Positions 20,549 through 31,115 of a stretch of DNA of 64,000 nt are shown here, one piece after another; position 1 is the first letter of the stretch; each line of letters begins with the position of its first letter. A program made the translations under genes and the position numbers. The notes below the pieces were generated by a model, which ran no database searches, was not told the origin of the DNA, and saw only the letters and a program-made list of their open reading frames with translations. Location: positions 22,254,694 to 22,318,693 of the forward strand of contig OX424570.1 in NCBI GenBank assembly GCA_949152475.1, read 5' to 3'. Source of the stretch: Terebella lapidaria. Lineage: Eukaryota; Annelida; Polychaeta; Terebellida; Terebellidae.

Positions 20549-23349
20549 TATATAAGGGAAAAAAACAAGAAATGGCAAGTATTTCATAACTCAAAAGACC
20601 AAAGTCCCCACAGTCAAACCTGTTTCCATGCCGTCTGTTCTGCAAATGCCAGCAGTTTGGAACAATGAAGCCATTTACCAGTTTGAGAAAGCGTGCCAAA
20701 GGTCAAAAGTACTCACCGTCAAACTTTTTTCCACGCCGGTCCATCTGCTCTGCAAATGCCGGCAGTTTGGAACTTCTGAAATCATTTACCAGTTCGAGAA
20801 AGCGTGCCACTACCAGAGGTTTGAGGCTGTTGAGTATATTCGGCAGACAGTTGGTGATGCTTTTTGGACCAAGAATAAGGGTAATGCCCTCCCACGAATC
20901 ACAGACATGGAGTGACTGCAAGCAAAACATGTTATCTTTTGCGCTCAAGGGAAAGACGCATCCTTTTCAATAAGTTCGAACAGTGCATCAGTATGGTTTC
21001 GCTTTACGTTAGGGCAAACAATTCTTTGAGGATACAAAGAATTTTTTTTCTGGGATAGAGGCCACTCTAATGATGGTGAAAATATGTTTGGTGTTCTACA
21101 CCGAGAGGTCAAGAAGGTTGGTTTGAACATTTTGATCGCTGGTTCATCCCACGACAGGCATATGGAATGGGTATTGCATGAGATGTTTCACTGCGTTTTC
21201 AATGGTGTTCCTGTAGTGGTTCATTTCTGTAGACGTGGTGGTATGTAAAACAGTAAATGATGTAGGACATGACTTGCATTCAAATTTTGATCTGAGGCCG
21301 TACATGCACATCATTCTTTAACTTGCCAGGTGCGACGTGTATGACAAGACACATTATGTCAATCGCCATGCATCCAACAATGAACATTTCAACCACCTGC
21401 ATTCAGACAAGACAAGTACGCACAGGCAGTACTGTGCTGACGAATTCCTCCATTTGAACCATGAGGGTAAGAAAGTTGTGGCAAACTGCTATGGTCACAG
21501 CTATTATGAGCTGAGATGTATGAAGTGCAGGGTTATGACTCTTGGTAAGATGGACGATTTATTGCACATATACCATGTGTAGTACAATGTTATCATTTTA
21601 AGTGAACCCTTAAATGTAATGTCTTATTAAGTTGATAACGGAAGAACTTTACAGTTCAACAATATGCTATATGATATTATACAGCAAGCCGATTGACATG
21701 GCAGAGCAACACTAGGGTCAATTTTTTATTTGAGGCTGTACACACACATCATTCTTCAACTTGGTAGGTGTGACGTGTATGACAAGACGGCAAAGCTGAT
21801 TTCATCTCCAAAGACTGTCATTGAGTCACTCTTAGAATTGAAGCATCTTCTCGAAACTAAATCAACATCGAAAGTGTTGATATCTCGATTGCCCCAAACT
21901 AGTGTGGAGTTGTTGATGTCAGCCGAATATTCCCTCTCCAAAACAGATGTATTGAATTCAATAATGTTACACATTACTTCAAATGCATCCAACAGAGATC
22001 ATTTCAGCATCCTTAGTTCAGGTAAGACTGGTAAGCACAGGCAGTACTGTGCTAATGAATTCATTAATTTGAGCCATGAGGGTAAGAAAGCTTTGCCAAG
22101 TTGCTATGGTTACAGCCATTATGAGCTGAGATTATTTCAATCGGCATGCATCCAGCAATGATCATTTCAACCATAAGACTAGTACGCACATGCTGTACTT
22201 CGCTGATGAATTCATTCATTTGAACCATGAGGGTAAGAAAGTTGTGGCAAACTGCTGAATTCATTCATTTGAACCATGAGGGTAAGAAAGTTGTGGCAAA
22301 CTGCTATGGTCACAGCTGATAATACTGCTATGGTCAAGGTCTTTTTTTTCATTTGAGGCTGTACACACACATCATTCTTCAACTTGGTAGGTGTGACGTG
22401 TATGACAAGACGGCAAAGCTGATTTCATCTCCAAAGACTGTCATTAAATCACTCTTAGAATTGAAGCATCTTCTCGAGACTAAATCCACAACACAGATGC
22501 TGATATCTGGATTGCCCCGAACTGGTGCAGAGTTGTTGATGTCAGCCGAATATCCCCTCTCCAAAACAGATGTATTGAATTCAATAATGTTGCACATTAT
22601 TTCAATTGGCATGCATCCAACAAAGATCATTTCAACAACCTTAGTCCAGGTAAGACTGGTAAGCACAGGCAGTACTGTGCTAATGAATTCATTAATTTGA
22701 GCCATGAGGGTAAAACATCTTTGGCAAACTGCTATGGTTACAGCTATTATGAGCTGAGGTGTCTGAAGTTCAGGGTTATGACTCTTGGAAAGATAGACGA
22801 TTTATTGCCCAGATACCATGTGTAGTACAATGTTATCATTTTAAGTGAACTCTTAAATGTATTGTCTTATGAAGTTTATGACGAATGAATTTTACAGTTC
22901 AATGATATGTTATATGATATTATACAGCAAGCCGATTGACATGGTAGAGCAAGACTAGGGTCAATCAGCTCATTGAAAGTGATTGCTTTGACTCCTATGA
23001 ACACTCTGAGAATTTTTGATACAAAAAAAAGAAAATGTTAGTGTTTGAATTGGGATGGTTGGCTCATCCCATTCCTCACTTTTCAAGTGAAAGCTCTTTG
23101 GGTACCAGTCTGCAATCTGACATTAGTGGCTGAACACAGCTGTACCAACAGCTCTGGTAATTTTTCTGTTGACCAAGCAACATTGACCAATTCTCTCGAC
23201 TCGTAGCGACATCCAAATTTTTTAGATATTTCACATGTGTTTTTGTTAGGCGTGAACTTAATAGATGTATTTTATCATGGGCTTACATCTGCCATATACC
23301 AACACTATATATATGTATTCACCTTTTTGTACTGTATATATGTGTGTTC

Positions 23350-24682
23350 GCTTCTTTGTTCCAGATGAAGACAGTGCCCTACTCAGGAGAAGAGAACTAA
23401 TCAGATCCACAAATAGTTGTAACATTGTGGCTTGAAACAAAATTGATAGCTTTATTAATAAAATGTAACTCTCATTATTCAAAACAGTGCAATAGGTTAG
23501 TGCTTCGATATATTCAGTCAGATTCAAGGGAATAGAAAAGAAGAAGTGGCACTGTTACATAATTCAGATTACTAAATTGCCCACTGTCAAACTGTTGATG
23601 AGTTTATTTGGCAGACGGATGTTGATGTTTTTTGGGCCAAGTATATAAGGGAAAAAAACAAGAAATGGCAAGTATTTCATAACTCAAAAGACCAAAGTCC
23701 CCACAGTCAAACCTGTTTCCATGCCGTCTGTTCTGCAAATGCCAGCAGTTTGGAACAATGAAGCCATTTACCAGTTTGAGAAAGCGTGCCAAAGGTCCAA
23801 AGTCTCATGTATTCTGTAGACGTGGTGGTATGTAAAACAGTAAATGATGTAGGACATGACTTGCATTCAAATTTTGATCTGAGGCCGTACATGCACATCA
23901 TTCTTTAACTTGCTAGGTGTGACGTGTATGACAAGACACATTATGTCAATCGCCATGCATCCAACAATGAACATTTCAACCACCTGCATTCAGACAAGAC
24001 TAGTACGCACAGGCAGTACTGTGCTGACGAATTCCTCCATTTGAACCATGAGGGTAAGAAAGTTGTGGCAAACTGCTATGGTCACAGCTATTATGGAATG
24101 AGATGTATGAAGTGCAGGGTTATGACTCTTGGTAAGATGGACGATTTATTGCCCATATACCATGTGTAGTACAATGTTATCATTTTAAGTGAACCCTTAA
24201 ATGTAATGTCTTATTAAGTTGATAACGGATGAATTTTACAGTTCAACAATATGCTATATGATATTATACAGCAAGCCGATTGATATGGCAGAGCAACACT
24301 AGGGTCAATTTTTTATTTGAGGCTGTACACACACATCATTCTTCAACTTGGTAGGTGTGACGTGTATGACAAGACGGAAAAGCTGATTTCATCTCCAAAG
24401 ACTGTCATTGAGTCACTCTTAGAATTGAAGCATCTTCTCGAAACTAAATCAACATCGAAAGTGTTGATATCTCGATTGCCCCAAACTAGTGTGGAGTTGT
24501 TGATGTCAGCCGAATATTCCCTCTCCAAAACAGATTTATTAAATTTCAATTATGTTGCACAATATTTCAACCAGCATGCATCCAACAAAGATCATTTCAA
24601 CAACCTGAATTCAGGTAAGACTGATAAGCACAGGCAGTACTGTGCTAATGAATTCATTCATTTGAACCATGAGGGTTCTTAA
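23350..24682 (+). pseudogene. SGNH-hydrolase-like gene unit 5, with the best-kept last exon
   Basis: The basic 5' part (23,580-23,805) is cut short and joined to the region before the last exons. It keeps the shortened last exon (23,924-24,169) and a full one (24,317-24,682) that is open from HIILQLGRCDVYDK through PKTVIESLLELKHLLE, VLISRLPQT, LLNFNYVAQYFNQHASN and RQYCANEFIHLNHEG before a stop. This is the longest uninterrupted stretch of the SGNH-like C-terminal half in the window. It shows the expected order of a Gly-containing strand, an internal helix, an ISxLPxT strand and the terminal His (HLNHEG). The block I exon is missing here, so no complete copy exists. Confidence 0.58.
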
Positions 24683-24690
24683 GAAAGCTT

Positions 24691-25500
24691 TGCCAAGTTC
24701 GGGTTCAATAATAGAAGTCTGTAATTCGGAATCTCAGATCTAGGAAGAGAATTCTGAGATCGAGGAAGACGATTCTGATACGAGGAAGACGATCGAAACC
24801 CAGTGTTTGACATATGGAGTTTAACCTGTGACACCGATGACACAGATAATGGTCATGTCGATGAAAACAGTGAATTTTGATGTAGAATACAGTAGTAATG
24901 ATAGCGGTTGAACGTAAATAACAGTTGAACGTCTAAGCTGAACAATAGTTCAATATCTGTCATTCCAGACTCTTAGTCGATTTGAATTGTTTCTCACTGT
25001 GACGTCCACGTGCAACAGCTAACCGGCTCGCTCGGGGAATATAAGTCTGTCTAGAATCTGGATTCAACATTGCAGCACAGATCCACATCAGCCCGACGTG
25101 ATCGACGGCTCTGATTCTGAGGGGGACCGTTCTGAAGCCAAGGATGAAGATTCTTATTCAGAAGTGGGCGATCGAGTTCCAGCGTTCGACATTAGAAGCT
25201 TGAATTCAGATAGGGATTTCGACAATGTTGGCCTTGTTGATAGAGATAGAGTTTCCTAGGAATCTACTTGACATTTAATATTGTCACACAGAACATCATG
25301 ACGATTACTGCGAAGATATTCACGGGGTATCCAGTAGCACCGGGTTGCTATCCCATGCAACGTCAACATGATAACACCGTGGAAAACGGGTATGGGGTAT
25401 CCAGTGCTACTGAATTACGTAGTTTGACGAAATCTGGCTGCTTCTGGGAATAGGACAGTACACACTGCGGATTAATGAATGAATGAATTGTTCAACACCA
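24691..25500 (+). other. Intergenic; weak acidic coding-like remnant
   Basis: Directly after the array, 24,730-24,800 repeats GAGGAAGA/GATTCTGA words. At about 25,040-25,259 a frame without a start codon reads an acidic stretch (DVIDGSDSEGDRSEAKDEDS, then FDIRSLNSDRDFD) up to a stop. It may be a decayed exon of an acidic protein. No family is recognised. Confidence 0.25.
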
Positions 25501-25529
25501 ATTTCAATTCCAAAACGGAAGAATCAATA

Positions 25530-27290
25530 AAATTTTGAATGATAAAAACTCTTTATTTTAAATATTTCACACGTTCGACCAAAGATAAACCTCAACAAGA
25601 CTACTCTTGTATTTTGATGGCGACTAGAATGTCAATGTAACTAGATCAAGAACACAACACATATTTCAAATATTCCACATGTTTGACCAAAAATAAGACC
25701 ACAACAAGACTTGTATTTTGATGGTGACTAGACATTAAATAACTAGATCGAGAACAGAAGTTACAGATATAAAACCACGGCCCAACATTCGATCACCACT
25801 CCTTCGTGTAATATGTGAGACTATTGGGGAATTCGATGTAATCGAGTGAGTAAGCCTATAGTTGTTTCGTAACTGTTCTTGGTGGCAGTCCGAGCAAAAT
25901 CACGTGCATCCAATACGAAGTATAAACTATTCCGAATGCTTAAAACGCAATCTGTTATCCAATCTCTAAGAGCAGTGTCCGACAAATCGGGAAATTTTAA
26001 CACACGGATCACCCGAACAGATGTTTCTTGAACGACGCTAGATAAGACCACAACACTTGTTCTTTGATGGTGACTAGAAAGTCAATGTCATGACTAGATC
26101 AAGAACACAAATAGATACAAAGGGTTTACCAAAATTTGAATTGATAAAACCTGGTGTTTCAAATATTTCGCACGTTTCACCAAAGATAAGACCACAACAA
26201 GATTATTGTACTTTGATGTTGACTAGAAAGTAAATATGACTAGATCGTGAAAGCACGGCCCAACATCGTATTACCACTCAGTCGTGGAATATGTGAGAGG
26301 ATTGGTGATTTCGATGTAATCGAGTGAGTAGGCCTGGTTGTTCGTAACTGTTCTCGATGGCCATCCCAGCAAAATCACGCGTATCCAAGAGGAAGTACAT
26401 GTGTAAAGTAATCTCATCGCTTAAAACAGGGTTTGTGATCCAATCTTCAAGTGCAGCGTCGGGCAAATCGGGAAATTTTAACACACGAATCACCCAACAG
26501 ATCTGTCTTGAACGACGATAGATAGACCACAACAAGAAATTACTTGTTTTTTATGGTGACTAGAAAGTCAGTGTCATAACTAGACCAAGAATATATGCAT
26601 ATGGCATTGTTTCGAGTGCTAGATCGGTTTATCTAGCACTCTGTCACCGAATCTAGGCCGAGCCTTCAGGCGAGGCTTAGATGGTGACCAGAGTGCTAGA
26701 TAAACAGATCTAGCACGAGAATACAGTGTCATATGCATTTTCTCGCACGACATGCCAATAAACAGCCGTCACGGCAAACAAATGATATGTTTTACCCGCT
26801 GGAGTGCTAGATCGAAATATCTTGGAACTGCTCTCACCATTGGACGGAAACGGTGGAGTGCGAGAACACAAATTCCACATCCACATACATAAATACAACA
26901 GTTGTACAAAGGAATTACCAAAATTTAAAATGATAAAACCGTGTATTTCAAATTCTCCACACGTTCCACACTATTGTAATTTGATGGTGACTAGACAGTA
27001 AATACAACTAGATCGAGAACAGAAGTTCCAGATATGGAAGCACGGCCCAACACTACTCAGTCGTGGAATATGTCAGCCGATTGGTGAATTATATGTAATC
27101 GAGTGAGTAGGCCTGGTTGTTCGTAACTGTTTTCGGCGGCAATCTCCGCTGCAATCCCAGCAAAATCACGCGCATCCGGATACGAAGTATATGTATTTCC
27201 GAGCGCTCAAAACAGAGGGCTCAAAAATCATTCAAGCGCAGTATCGGACAAATCAGGAGATTTTAACACGCGGGTCACCCTAACAGATCT
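25530..27290 (-). repeat. Coding-like repeat on the minus strand, about three units
   Basis: Three units each hold a short minus-strand open stretch, at 25,821-26,051, 26,278-26,535 and about 27,040-27,290. The shared reading is RVLKFPDLSDTALRDWITD, then YFVLDARDFA and NSYE...GLLTRLHR. Each unit is preceded (on the plus strand) by a common non-coding word pattern: AATTTGAATTGATAAAAC, CCACACGTT, AAGACCACAACAAG, TGATGGTGACTAGA. Amino-acid identity between units is well below nucleotide chance decay, with replacements that keep the frame. They may be old duplicated exons of one gene or pieces of an element ORF. I do not recognise the family. Reading direction and codon pattern are the only evidence for coding. 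Confidence 0.4.
26597..26736. mobile_element. Foldback (double-hairpin) MITE of 140 bp
   Basis: The two halves are inverted copies around GAGTGCTAGATC and CTAGCACTC, starting GCATATGGCATTG and ending CAGTGTCATATGC. Each half also contains its own small hairpin. An ATATGCAT word lies at both borders (26,593 and 26,731) and may be an 8-bp target duplication, but the word overlaps the arms, so this is not proof. A weaker related word, GGAGTGCTAGATC, occurs again at 26,810. Confidence 0.6.
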
Positions 27291-27780
27291 TTGTCTTGGA
27301 GGACTTAGACATGTTCCCTCTCCAAAACTGCTCCCCAACCTAGTGAGCGAATTTGGCGGTTATTGGACACACTTTTAAAATCAAACTGAACCACATTGGT
27401 TCGTCTGGACTGGTGCATGATTTCGACCAAATAATTGAACTAATACTCTGGAACTTGCACCAAATCGGAGAAACAAATGAACTATTTACGGATAGATCTA
27501 GGTCTACACAAACCAGTTCAAATGAAGAAACGCACACAATGTTGAACCACCTCTCAACTGAGACTCAAATGTTGGAAGTTCTAAGCAAAGTTTGTCATAA
27601 CCCAACGCACTCTTGGTCTTGCTATTCGTTTGATTGTCCAGCACTGTCAAAACCATGACAACGCGTGTCAGATTCGATTTGGAAGCACGATTACGTAAAT
27701 AACTTTATGTTTACAAAACACCACATGGCAACACGACGGCAACAGGAGATTTGAATGATTATTCTTGTCTCTTGTACAGC
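27291..27780. other. No recognised gene
   Basis: A plus-strand frame of 101 codons (27,353-27,658) is open but shows no motif or repeat in the window that would support coding. It is otherwise featureless. Confidence 0.3.
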
Positions 27781-27789
27781 ACTAGTATG

Positions 27790-27820
27790 CATAGACATAG
27801 AACAGAGATCTATGTCTATG
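27790..27820. mobile_element. 31-bp mini-element: fused TIRs with 8-bp target duplication
   Basis: Starting CATAGACATAGAACAGAG, the 31-bp stretch is almost wholly two inverted TIR ends (CATAGACATAGA / TCTATGTCTATG) around a 7-base centre. The same end sequence bounds the 313-bp MITEs at 7,500 and 11,579. It is flanked by a perfect 8-bp repeat CTAGTATG (27,782-27,789 and 27,821-27,828), the same duplication length as for those MITEs. It is therefore an extreme internal-deletion derivative of the same family that still shows a target duplication. Confidence 0.8.
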
Positions 27821-27916
27821 CTAGTATGTGCATGTAGGTGTATACAGTGCAGTAAACATACAAACAAGAGCTACCGTTTGACGCGCATAGAGGCGCATGC
27901 GCCTTCTAGGGGATTT

Positions 27917-28772
27917 TCGCATTTTGAAAGACGTTCTGAAAAAAATATTTTATTCACATAAAGTCGCATGCGCCTACACCAGGATATAGGCGCACCCCAA
28001 CATACGGCAATATAATATTCACATGGAGGCATAGATATATCCCAATTTTCACGTGCAGGCGCATGCCAAATTTCATTGATTGGTTCTGTGTTTGTGCATA
28101 AATATTATCAGTAAATAATTCTCCCGACACACATACATATCACATAAAAAATCTGAATGATATCAGTCCAATATTATTTTCATCAATCAAAAGTATTCAA
28201 CATAATTGAAAGCATTGGATAAAATGTCTCACGTGATAACCACGTGCATGGGTTATAAAAAAAAAAAAGGACAGCGTGTTTTTATGAAAAGGGATCAGGT
28301 GGATGGACCGGATTACACATTACATGGAGACGGAGCGGGGCCGGTTCGCATTTTGAAAGACGTTCTGAAAAAAATATTTTATTCACATAAAGTCGCATGC
28401 GCCTACACCGGGATATAGGCGCACCCCAACATACGGCAATATAATATTCACATGGAGGCATAGATCTATCCCAATTTTCACGTGCAGGCGCATGCCAAAT
28501 TTCATTGATTGGTTCTGTGTTTGTGCATAAATATTATCAGTAAATAATTCTCCCGACACACATACATATCACATAAAAAATCTGAATGATATCAGTCCAA
28601 TATTATTTTCATCAATCAAAAGTATTCAACATAATTGAAAGCATTGGATAAAATGTATCACGTGATAACCACGTGCATGAGTTATAAAAAAAAAAAGGAC
28701 AGCGTGTTTTTATGAAAAGGGATCAGGTGGATGGACCGGATTACACATTACATGGAGACGGAGCGGGGCCGG
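27917..28772. repeat. Tandem duplication, two copies of about 429 bp
   Basis: The first copy starts at TCGCATTTTGAAAGACG (27,917) and the second at 28,346, ending in GGAGCGGGGCCGG at 28,772. The copies differ at only a few bases (for example ATAGATATATC against ATAGATCTATC and one A-run length), so the duplication is recent. Each contains several CACGTG-like words and a GCGCATGC-rich stretch. No coding evidence. Confidence 0.85.
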
Positions 28773-28923
28773 ATGCAGCCTGAGCGACGCGGAGCGTCTG
28801 AGATGGCTGTCGTTCACCCTCGGGACGGAAATCGTTTGGACAACTTTTCAATTAGTAAATCAAAATCTTCCACAACTGTACCCTCCAGGCGTTATCTATA
28901 TACCGAGGGAACAAAAGGGATAA
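28771..28923 (+). other. Short coding-like tail of unknown gene
   Basis: Immediately after the tandem duplication, a frame without a start codon reads SLSDAERLRWLSFTLGTEI, then VNQNLPQLYPPGVIYIPRE and a stop at 28,921-28,923. The amino-acid make-up looks protein-like, but I recognise no family. It could be the last exon of a decayed gene. The end of it lies inside the left arm of the next inverted repeat. Confidence 0.25.
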
Positions 28924-29271
28924 ATATTTGATAAACAATCAATGACTTTATCACTGAAATATCGCAACTTGAAAACTCGAACCAGATTTTGACAAGCTCT
29001 TGGCCGGGTCATGGGTTTATCCATTTTGCCAAACAGTATGACGTCGGATTCGCTTGGTGGCGCCACAACTCGATCTGAGATGTCATCTCAGATCGAGTTG
29101 TGGCGCCAAGCGGCGCCACCAAGTAAATTGTGAGGTGAATACAGCTGGCAAAATGGATGTGCCCATGAGATTGTATCAAGTTGTCAAGTTCTGGTTCGCG
29201 TTTTCAATTTGGGATGTTTCAGTGAAAAAGTCATTGATTGTCGAATTTGTATCTCCTATGTCCGTTCGGTA
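28903..29271. repeat. 370-bp inverted repeat with a perfect 51-bp central palindrome
   Basis: The centre (29,058-29,108) is a perfect palindrome: two 25-bp arms beginning TGGCGCCACAACTCGATC around a single T. Outside it the arms continue as an imperfect inverted repeat (ACAATCAATGACTTT on the left against AAAGTCATTGATTGT on the right) out to about 28,903 and 29,271. No flanking direct repeat was found. Transcribed, it would fold into a hairpin of about 180 bp. It could be a foldback transposon or a local inverted duplication. Confidence 0.75.
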
Positions 29272-30019
29272 GGGTAGATTCGGGTAGACCGGTACACCTA
29301 AGGACTAACAGCCTCTTACTAACCTATTTTAAACTTTTATACTGTATCATTATTTCCATGTGACATCAAGGGAAGGTAGTCAATAATGTGATCAGTTGAT
29401 ACAGGATATGATTCCAATCTTTGTTTAGTTGTAGGACGACTGGTGTTGGTTTACCGGTGAAAATGAATGTGGTAGGTTGACCGGTACACCTACTTCAGAT
29501 TAACCGGTACACGGTGAATACAACATGCATAAAAAACGGATCCATAGGCCTACTTGAATAATGGAGATGTCAGATGTACGTTTCCGTGATCGAAGGATGC
29601 TGCATAACAATAAACAAACGAGTTTTAATATTGAAGTACAAAAATGTTTCATATTATAATACCAAATTTACCACAAGTACTGCCAACAAATTTTCAAACA
29701 TCGACAAAATCCATTCCTAATACAAGAGTCAAAGTTTTTATTATTCTCAAGCATATGTGAGAGGAATTCTTGCTTTGCATAATCTGATCCGGTATCACAT
29801 CATAAATTACTCTCAGTCACCATCTCCGTGGCATTTTATCGAATGTTTCATAGGTTCTGGGGATTTCTTAACAATTCTCTGTTGCACCCCACCGTGTAAC
29901 TCTTTCTCAAATCATATACAGTACCTGTCTACCACACACCTACACAACATATGATTTGATGCACCACAAGCATTATGAAAAGCCGTATTCTCATCAGACT
30001 TGGCTTCTGCACATGTACC
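29272..30019. other. No recognised gene
   Basis: The word ACCGGTACAC occurs three times (about 29,289, 29,480 and 29,512) in a short stretch. Otherwise it is AT-rich sequence without frame or repeat support. Confidence 0.35.
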
Positions 30020-30025
30020 ATGTTT

Positions 30026-30788
30026 CACTGTGGCGACACTGGATGCACTAACGATCGTTAGTGCATCCCGCAATGGCGAACACCACTCGCGGTTCGTTTG
30101 AATTTTCTTCATTTTCCCGATAATTACGATTGTGATCGATACACACATACATCTGCTGATTCTTATGCGCACGAAACAACCGTTCGTTGCAAATACATGG
30201 CGATTTATGTTGGGTTGAGCACGGAAAACTCGTCTGAAAAAAAGCCGAAAGATTCCCTAACGATTGTTTCAGTAAAATCGAAGATTCCCTAACGAACATG
30301 TAAAAATTCCCTAACGATCTTTCCTTTATTAATTCAAATCTACGTTATTTAAATGTTGAACGTGAAATAAAGAACCAATTGACATGTATTAATGTGTACA
30401 GATGATCTTCTAGTACAGATTTCCTATTTTTAATGTGACATTCGCTAATTTATGTCGCATAAATCAACGAATTCACAATGGGTGTATGATATGGACCTAT
30501 TACAATATGCACGTATTGGGCCTATATTGTTAGGGAATCACACTTTTGTAGTTGGTGAAACTTATCGCTAATTATTTTCCTCAACATATCTCAACAGAAA
30601 AGCATGATCTGCTTGGAATAACTTTGCATGTCTTTGACCAAAACACTAAGCTATCTTCGAAGTATCCATTTATCACAAATGGACCTGTCATTTGATAAAA
30701 TACGGTTAAAAACCAAACTGACCGTGTTTACTGTCCGCCATAGCGGTATGCACTAACGATCGTTAGTGCATCCAGTATCGCCACAGTG
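30026..30788. mobile_element. 763-bp non-autonomous TIR element, ATGTTT target duplication
   Basis: The ends are inverted repeats of about 53 bp (CACTGTGGCGAYACTGGATG and onward, ending near ATGGCG). A 6-bp direct repeat ATGTTT lies outside (30,020-30,025 and 30,789-30,794). Each TIR contains its own perfect palindrome around ACTAACGATCGTTAGT (28 bp on the left at 30,041-30,068, 24 bp on the right at 30,748-30,771). Inside, TTCCCTAACGA occurs three times between 30,251 and 30,318, and its complement occurs once near 30,530. It has no ORF of note. The superfamily is open; a 6-bp duplication would suit Dada-like or atypical hAT elements. Confidence 0.75.
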
Positions 30789-31115
30789 ATGTTTATTGCA
30801 TTCGTTGATAAGACTTAGGCCTGTCAGGAATAGTAATTGAATGTTATTCACCATCATTCTCATCGTCATGACCATCAAACAAAAAAAAATTAACAAATTC
30901 CGTCCTGCGAGGATGCAATTTCGCGAACTTATCAACTAAGTGCTCTATGTTTAATAGCCGCCCATGATGAACCGGTCCTGTGACATCGTGGACCTAAGGT
31001 AGGTCTTAAGTCGTTTAAGACACACCTTTCACACTCGCAAGTTGTGACAGGGACAACCGCCAACATAATCAGTGCGACGTTGATGATGGGAACTAGGTTT
31101 AATCCACTTGCTTAA

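Larger units (their letters stand above)
12322..22825 (+). pseudogene. SGNH-hydrolase-like gene unit 4 (long type, split by the LTR element)
   Basis: The unit starts at the TTTCAG/ATGAAGAC block near 12,322, is interrupted by the LTR element at 12,615-20,548, and resumes at 20,549 (TATATAAGGG). The block I exon is uninterrupted by the TIR element (about 21,050-21,236). Three last exons follow: the shortened type at 21,337-21,582, a partial full type at 21,730-22,138, and a full type at 22,353-22,825 with GRCDVYDK, ISGLPRTG and a NLSHEGK block. The extra last exon is a 623-bp local duplication absent from unit 2. Frame changes make every version incomplete. Confidence 0.55.
7037..24690 (+). 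repeat. Tandem array of 4,079-bp blocks carrying SGNH-like gene units
   Basis: A block of 4,079 bp (7,037-11,115) repeats from 11,116 with near identity. In the stretch 7,280-8,100 against 11,360-12,175 I noticed only a handful of differences. The second copy runs to about 23,755. It is stretched by the LTR element at 12,615-20,548 and by one extra 623-bp duplication of the last exon (21,730 against 22,353). A third copy starts at 23,756 but skips most of its interior and joins the last-exon region near 23,815. Each block holds a short unit (with a 313-bp TIR element) and a long unit (with the last exon). Five units can be counted, starting near 7,037, 8,247, 11,116, 12,322 and 23,350. Confidence 0.85.

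Noticed and set aside
27353-27658. 101-codon plus-strand frame
   Set aside because: No motif, repeat, splice or composition support. A frame of this length is expected by chance in a window of this size.
29480-29525. ACCGGTACAC repeats as a regulatory cluster
   Set aside because: Only three copies, unevenly spaced and without a nearby gene.
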